Positions 5,005 to 7,513 of a stretch of DNA of 7,513 nt are shown here, piece after piece. Origin of the DNA: Candidatus Parcubacteria bacterium. Its GTDB lineage: Bacteria; Patescibacteriota; Minisyncoccia; Phycocordibacterales; SBAW01. The stretch is taken from positions 1 through 7,513 of the forward strand of contig JACMMG010000039.1 of NCBI GenBank assembly GCA_014379165.1, written 5' to 3'. Positions within the stretch are counted from its first letter, which is position 1; each line of letters opens with the position of its first letter. The position numbers were made by a program, and so were the translations under genes. The notes under the pieces were generated by a model that saw only the letters and a program-made list of their open reading frames with translations, searched no databases and was not told the DNA's origin.

Positions 5005-5394
5005 ATGAATATCGTTCTTCGCGCCGTGTCATACACGGGCGTAAATGCCGCAGTCTTGCCGTTCAATCTCGCCACAGCATGGATACTTTCTGCACTTGGT
5101 GTCCACTATCTTCTTGCGACTGCAGCGGGTTTTATCTTGCACGTTGTAGTCATCTTCTTCGTAAATCGCCGATGGACATTCGACAGAGAAGATCTGATGA
5201 CATCAGAAGGGCTCGTGCGAACCGCAATCATCCATGGCCTGTCATTCTGTGTCGCTATGGGGACGGTTGCTGTGTGCGTCGAGTATTACGAACTCCAGTT
5301 CATGTGGGCTCGAGTAATAGCTGTCGCCGTGTGTGGAATGTGGGATTACATGGGAGACTCTTTCTTCACATTCAGGCGAAATCCCTTCCGCTGA
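5005..5394 (+). CDS. GtrA-like four-helix membrane protein (129 aa)
   Basis: The GtrA family comprises small inner-membrane proteins thought to help move undecaprenyl-linked sugars or work with glycosyltransferases on the cell surface. Four hydrophobic segments are seen: about 6-30, 34-54, 71-93 and 99-120. The family's signature after helix 2, Asn-x-x-Trp-x-Phe type, appears as FFVNRRWTFDRED (51-63), and the matching one at the C-terminus as GDSFFTFRR (117-125). Length is normal for the family. GGAG (4994-4997) stands 7 bases before the ATG at 5005, a good ribosome binding site. The gene is divergent from dus and convergent with the ftsQ-like gene, so it is transcribed alone and ends in its own terminator, whose stem contains the TGA stop. 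No glycosyltransferase gene is beside it here, so its sugar substrate cannot be guessed. Confidence 0.85.
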   Translation: MNIVLRAVSYTGVNAAVLPFNLATAWILSALGVHYLLATAAGFILHVVVIFFVNRRWTFDREDLMTSEGLVRTAIIHGLSFCVAMGTVAVCVEYYELQFMWARVIAVAVCGMWDYMGDSFFTFRRNPFR

Positions 5395-5423
5395 ATAAAG
5401 ATCTGGCTGTCAGCGGCTTTTTT
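5388..5423 (+). terminator. Rho-independent terminator of the GtrA-like gene
   Basis: ccgctga (5388-5394) pairs perfectly with tcagcgg (5410-5416) across a 15-base loop, followed by c and six T (5418-5423). The TGA stop is part of the first arm. On the minus strand the same hairpin is followed by AAGGG, so it does not look like a terminator for the convergent ftsQ-like gene. Confidence 0.65.
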
Positions 5424-6240
5424 ATTTCAACTTGTAGTACAGCTTGTCGCCAAAGCGCAGATCAAGATATTCGAAATCGGAAAGTGCGCGGCTTTTGAAT
5501 GGCTCGGAAGTTAATGTAAGTTCAAAGCGCTGGTAAATATCGGCGCCGTCGTCTTTCGATGAAAATATCAATACAAACCCACTTCCAAACCCAACCCGTA
5601 CATCATCGAGACTGTCGACCGCAACATACAAAAGTGAATCATTCTGTACCTTTTGTGCGAGTGCGATTACAAGCGCATCGAGCGAATTAAATTTTTCTTC
5701 GGTTAAGTACTGCCGCAGTGCTCCGTTTGCCACCGTAGCTCCGTAATATTGAGTATAAGCACTTCCGGTAAAACTCAGGGCACTTTCGTATGCAACGCCA
5801 GAGTCATCCAGCAAGAAACACGAATTGGTACCAGCTCTTTCGTTACCGCACCACAGAGCGTGGGGTTTGCGCTCAAGCAATTCGACTTCAACGGTAGAAA
5901 AATTCTGTGCACGTAGCACAACGCTGCGCACGGCCGGAAATTCGGCGAGTATGTCACGTTGGAGTGATGCTTTCGGATACAAAAGAATGTTGTCTTTTGG
6001 AAAGATAAGCGCATGTGAGCCTTTGAGTTCTTCTTGTACGAACGCCTGCACCGTACTTGTTGCAATACTTTCCGCGCCCATTACCACAATGGTAGAAATG
6101 CGCCAAAAAGGTGCGTACGAAAGTGCCACAGCACCCAGGGCAGCGAGTAAAATAAAACCAATTACAATAATTACCAGCCGTAGCCTACGTGCACGGCGGC
6201 GCGCTTTTAATCTTGATTGTGGAAGTGCAACCCGAGCCAT
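5422..6240 (-). CDS. ftsQ: FtsQ/DivIB-type cell division protein with POTRA domain (272 aa)
   Basis: A bitopic membrane protein of the divisome that, in the known family, links FtsB/FtsL and controls septal wall synthesis. Layout: a very basic cytoplasmic N-terminus (RLKARRRARRLR, 10-21), one membrane helix (22-43), the POTRA domain from about 46 to 122 (FWRISTIVVMGAESI, then FPAVRSVVLRAQNFSTVEVE), and ERKPHALW (123-130), a typical junction into the FtsQ beta domain. The domain closes with YLDLRFGDKLYYKLK (258-272), a common FtsQ ending. Two external cysteines, Cys131 and Cys141, bracket a short loop and could form a disulfide. The start codon follows the serS stop after one base (TAAGATG), so translation is probably coupled to serS; no strong Shine-Dalgarno is seen. 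It ends 27 bases from the convergent GtrA-like gene. No ftsA or ftsZ is nearby, so it is outside the usual dcw setting in this window. Confidence 0.85.
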   Translation of the reverse strand: MARVALPQSRLKARRRARRLRLVIIVIGFILLAALGAVALSYAPFWRISTIVVMGAESIATSTVQAFVQEELKGSHALIFPKDNILLYPKASLQRDILAEFPAVRSVVLRAQNFSTVEVELLERKPHALWCGNERAGTNSCFLLDDSGVAYESALSFTGSAYTQYYGATVANGALRQYLTEEKFNSLDALVIALAQKVQNDSLLYVAVDSLDDVRVGFGSGFVLIFSSKDDGADIYQRFELTLTSEPFKSRALSDFEYLDLRFGDKLYYKLK

Positions 6241-6241
6241 C

Positions 6242-7513
6242 TTACTGATGTGTCTTTCCCGCCTGCGCAGGTAGATCTATTTTTTCTTTTCCAAAGTAAG
6301 GCTGCAGTGCTTTCGGAATCAGAATCGAACCGTCTGCCTGCTGGTTATTTTCTATAAGCGAAATAAGGATGCGCGGTGTGGCTAAGGCGGTGTTGTTAAG
6401 CGAATGCGCGTGTTGGATAGCACCCCCTGCATCGCGGTAGCGGATATTAAGCCGACGCGTCTGGAAATCGTGGAAATATGAAGAGGAATGCGTTTCACGG
6501 TAGCGGCTTTCCGACGGCACCCACGATTCAATATCGTATTTTTTTACCTGGCCTAACCCTAAGTCGCCGCCACAGTTGATAACCACGTGGTATGGAATTT
6601 CAAGTATCTGCAAAAGATCTTCGGCGTTCTTGGTAAGCTCTTCATGCAAGCGTACCGATTCTTCATGACTTGCTTCGCACAAGACAACCTGCTCGAACTT
6701 AAAAAACTCGTGCACACGCATAATGCCTTTTGTATCTTTGCCATGACTTCCCGCTTCACGCCTAAAGCACGGCGAGAACGAAAGGAATTTCAATGGGAGC
6801 GATTCTTTAGGAACTACTTCGTTCATGTAATAGGCCATTGTTGCCACTTCTCCGGTCCCGGCCAAAAAATCACCGTCTTGAGTTTTGTACAAATCTTCTT
6901 CACCTTGCGGCAAGTACCCTGTGCCTAAAAATGCTACACGCTTCACAAGGCTCGGTACAAGCATCGGAGTGAACCCGCCTTTTTTTACAAAATGATCCTG
7001 CACGAAATTCCATAACGCATAATTGAGAAGCGCACCGTCACCTTTAAGAAAATACCCGCGGAAGCCAGCGACTTTTGTGCCGCGCTCAAAGTCCGCAATA
7101 TCAAGATTCTGCATCAGTTCAACGTGGCTTTTAGGCGTAAAAACAAATTGCGGCTTATTGCCCCACACGAGCACTTCTTTATTATCGGCATCACTATCAC
7201 CATCAGGAACTGAGGGGTCCGGAACATTCGGCACCTGTACCATCAGGAGCTGCCATTCATGCGACACATCTTCAAGCTCTTTTTCTTTTGCGCCAAGCGT
7301 TTCTTTAAGCACTCTCATTTCCGTGATTAATTTTTCGCGCTCCACAGGGTCAGTTGTTCTTGCTACAACGTCGGAGACCTGGTTTTGCCGGGCACGCATC
7401 TCTTCCACCTCACGCAAAAGCCAGCGGCGCTTTTCGTCCATAGCCAAAAGTGCGTCGATATCGATATCGATATGCTTTTTCTTTGCGCCCGCTTTGACGA
7501 TATCTGGATTTTC
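6242..7513 (-). CDS. serS: Seryl-tRNA synthetase, N-terminus cut by window edge
   Basis: A class II aminoacyl-tRNA synthetase that charges tRNA-Ser. 423 residues are visible; the frame is open to the right edge, starting ENPDIVKAG, so only about ten residues seem missing. A TTG at 7447 and ATG at 7441 lie inside the conserved N-terminal arm and are not starts. Numbering from the edge: the coiled-coil tRNA-binding arm (about 27-90), the serine-binding strand LAGTGEV (217-223, where TSE or TAE is more usual), motif 2 FRREAGSHGKDTKGIMRVHE (250-269), and motif 3 with HSLNNTALATPRILISLIEN (370-389) and QQADGSI. The normal end after PYFGKEKI is followed by a short extra tail DLPAQAGKTHQ, encoded in part by a 10-bp palindrome. 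The gene is one base from ftsQ and forms an operon with it. A (cgatat)x3 tract encodes HIDIDID near the N-terminus. Confidence 0.96.
   Translation of the reverse strand, partial: ENPDIVKAGAKKKHIDIDIDALLAMDEKRRWLLREVEEMRARQNQVSDVVARTTDPVEREKLITEMRVLKETLGAKEKELEDVSHEWQLLMVQVPNVPDPSVPDGDSDADNKEVLVWGNKPQFVFTPKSHVELMQNLDIADFERGTKVAGFRGYFLKGDGALLNYALWNFVQDHFVKKGGFTPMLVPSLVKRVAFLGTGYLPQGEEDLYKTQDGDFLAGTGEVATMAYYMNEVVPKESLPLKFLSFSPCFRREAGSHGKDTKGIMRVHEFFKFEQVVLCEASHEESVRLHEELTKNAEDLLQILEIPYHVVINCGGDLGLGQVKKYDIESWVPSESRYRETHSSSYFHDFQTRRLNIRYRDAGGAIQHAHSLNNTALATPRILISLIENNQQADGSILIPKALQPYFGKEKIDLPAQAGKTHQ
6262..6271. repeat. 10-bp perfect palindrome at the serS 3' end
   Basis: cctgcgcagg is its own reverse complement and encodes part of PAQAG in the extra SerRS tail, about 20 bases before the stop. 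It is short enough to arise by chance, but it sits just where the protein departs from the family. Confidence 0.5.
7456..7473. repeat. Hexamer tandem repeat (cgatat)x3 in serS
   Basis: Three perfect copies of cgatat give the alternating Ile-Asp run HIDIDID ahead of the SerRS coiled-coil arm. The tract could expand or contract in steps of two residues without breaking the frame. Confidence 0.75.

Noticed and set aside
4928..5032. Upstream extension of dus to an ATG at 5032
   Set aside because: The added 35 residues do not resemble the Dus N-terminus and would overlap the start of the divergent GtrA-like gene; MQGFWGTLPKPFFALAP at 4927 fits the family.
7439..7447. TTG at 7447 or ATG at 7441 as the serS start
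   Set aside because: The frame is open to the window edge and the upstream residues (ENPDIV and on) are typical SerRS N-terminal sequence, so the true start lies outside.
1..7513. CRISPR array, tRNA or rRNA genes, phage or defence system
   Set aside because: No regularly spaced direct repeats, no cloverleaf or CCA-type ends and no defence or phage hallmark genes were seen; nearly all sequence is covered by housekeeping genes.

Overview
The window looks like a piece of a Patescibacteria (CPR) genome, most likely of the Parcubacteria group. I infer this from the gene set and its details: a short DnaX that lacks the zinc module, a stand-alone GIY-YIG protein of under 90 residues, a short FtsQ-type POTRA protein, small YtxG/YtxH-like membrane proteins, tight gene packing and mostly absent Shine-Dalgarno sequences. 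TGA is used as a stop (end of the GtrA-like gene, followed at once by a terminator), so the code looks standard and not the UGA-Gly code of Gracilibacteria. No database search was possible, so the taxon is an inference.

Layout from left to right. Positions 1-632 (-): purQ, cut by the window edge. Positions 671-988: a compact unit with a small GIY-YIG gene on the + strand. It has inverted-repeat ends and a 6-bp direct repeat on each side, and sits between the purQ promoter and the dnaX terminator. Positions 997-2058 (-): dnaX. Positions 2147-3001 (-): an unrecognised protein with an N-terminal Cys cluster and a helix-turn-helix, ending in a clear terminator (2089-2121). Positions 3098-3514 (-): a membrane-anchored protein with a very basic tail. 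Positions 3613-3906 and 3911-4927 (-): a small membrane protein directly behind a tRNA-dihydrouridine synthase gene, which carries a 32-bp palindrome. Positions 5005-5394 (+): a GtrA-like four-helix membrane protein with its own terminator. Positions 5422-6240 and 6242-7513 (-): ftsQ-like and serS, one base apart; serS runs off the right edge.

Most genes are housekeeping: purine synthesis, replication clamp loading, tRNA modification and charging, and cell division. The two + strand genes interrupt an otherwise minus-strand block. The least ordinary signals are the GIY-YIG unit with transposon-like borders, the perfect palindrome translated inside dus, and the uncharacterised Cys-cluster/HTH gene. 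No RNA gene, CRISPR array or stretch of more than 300 bases without a gene was found.
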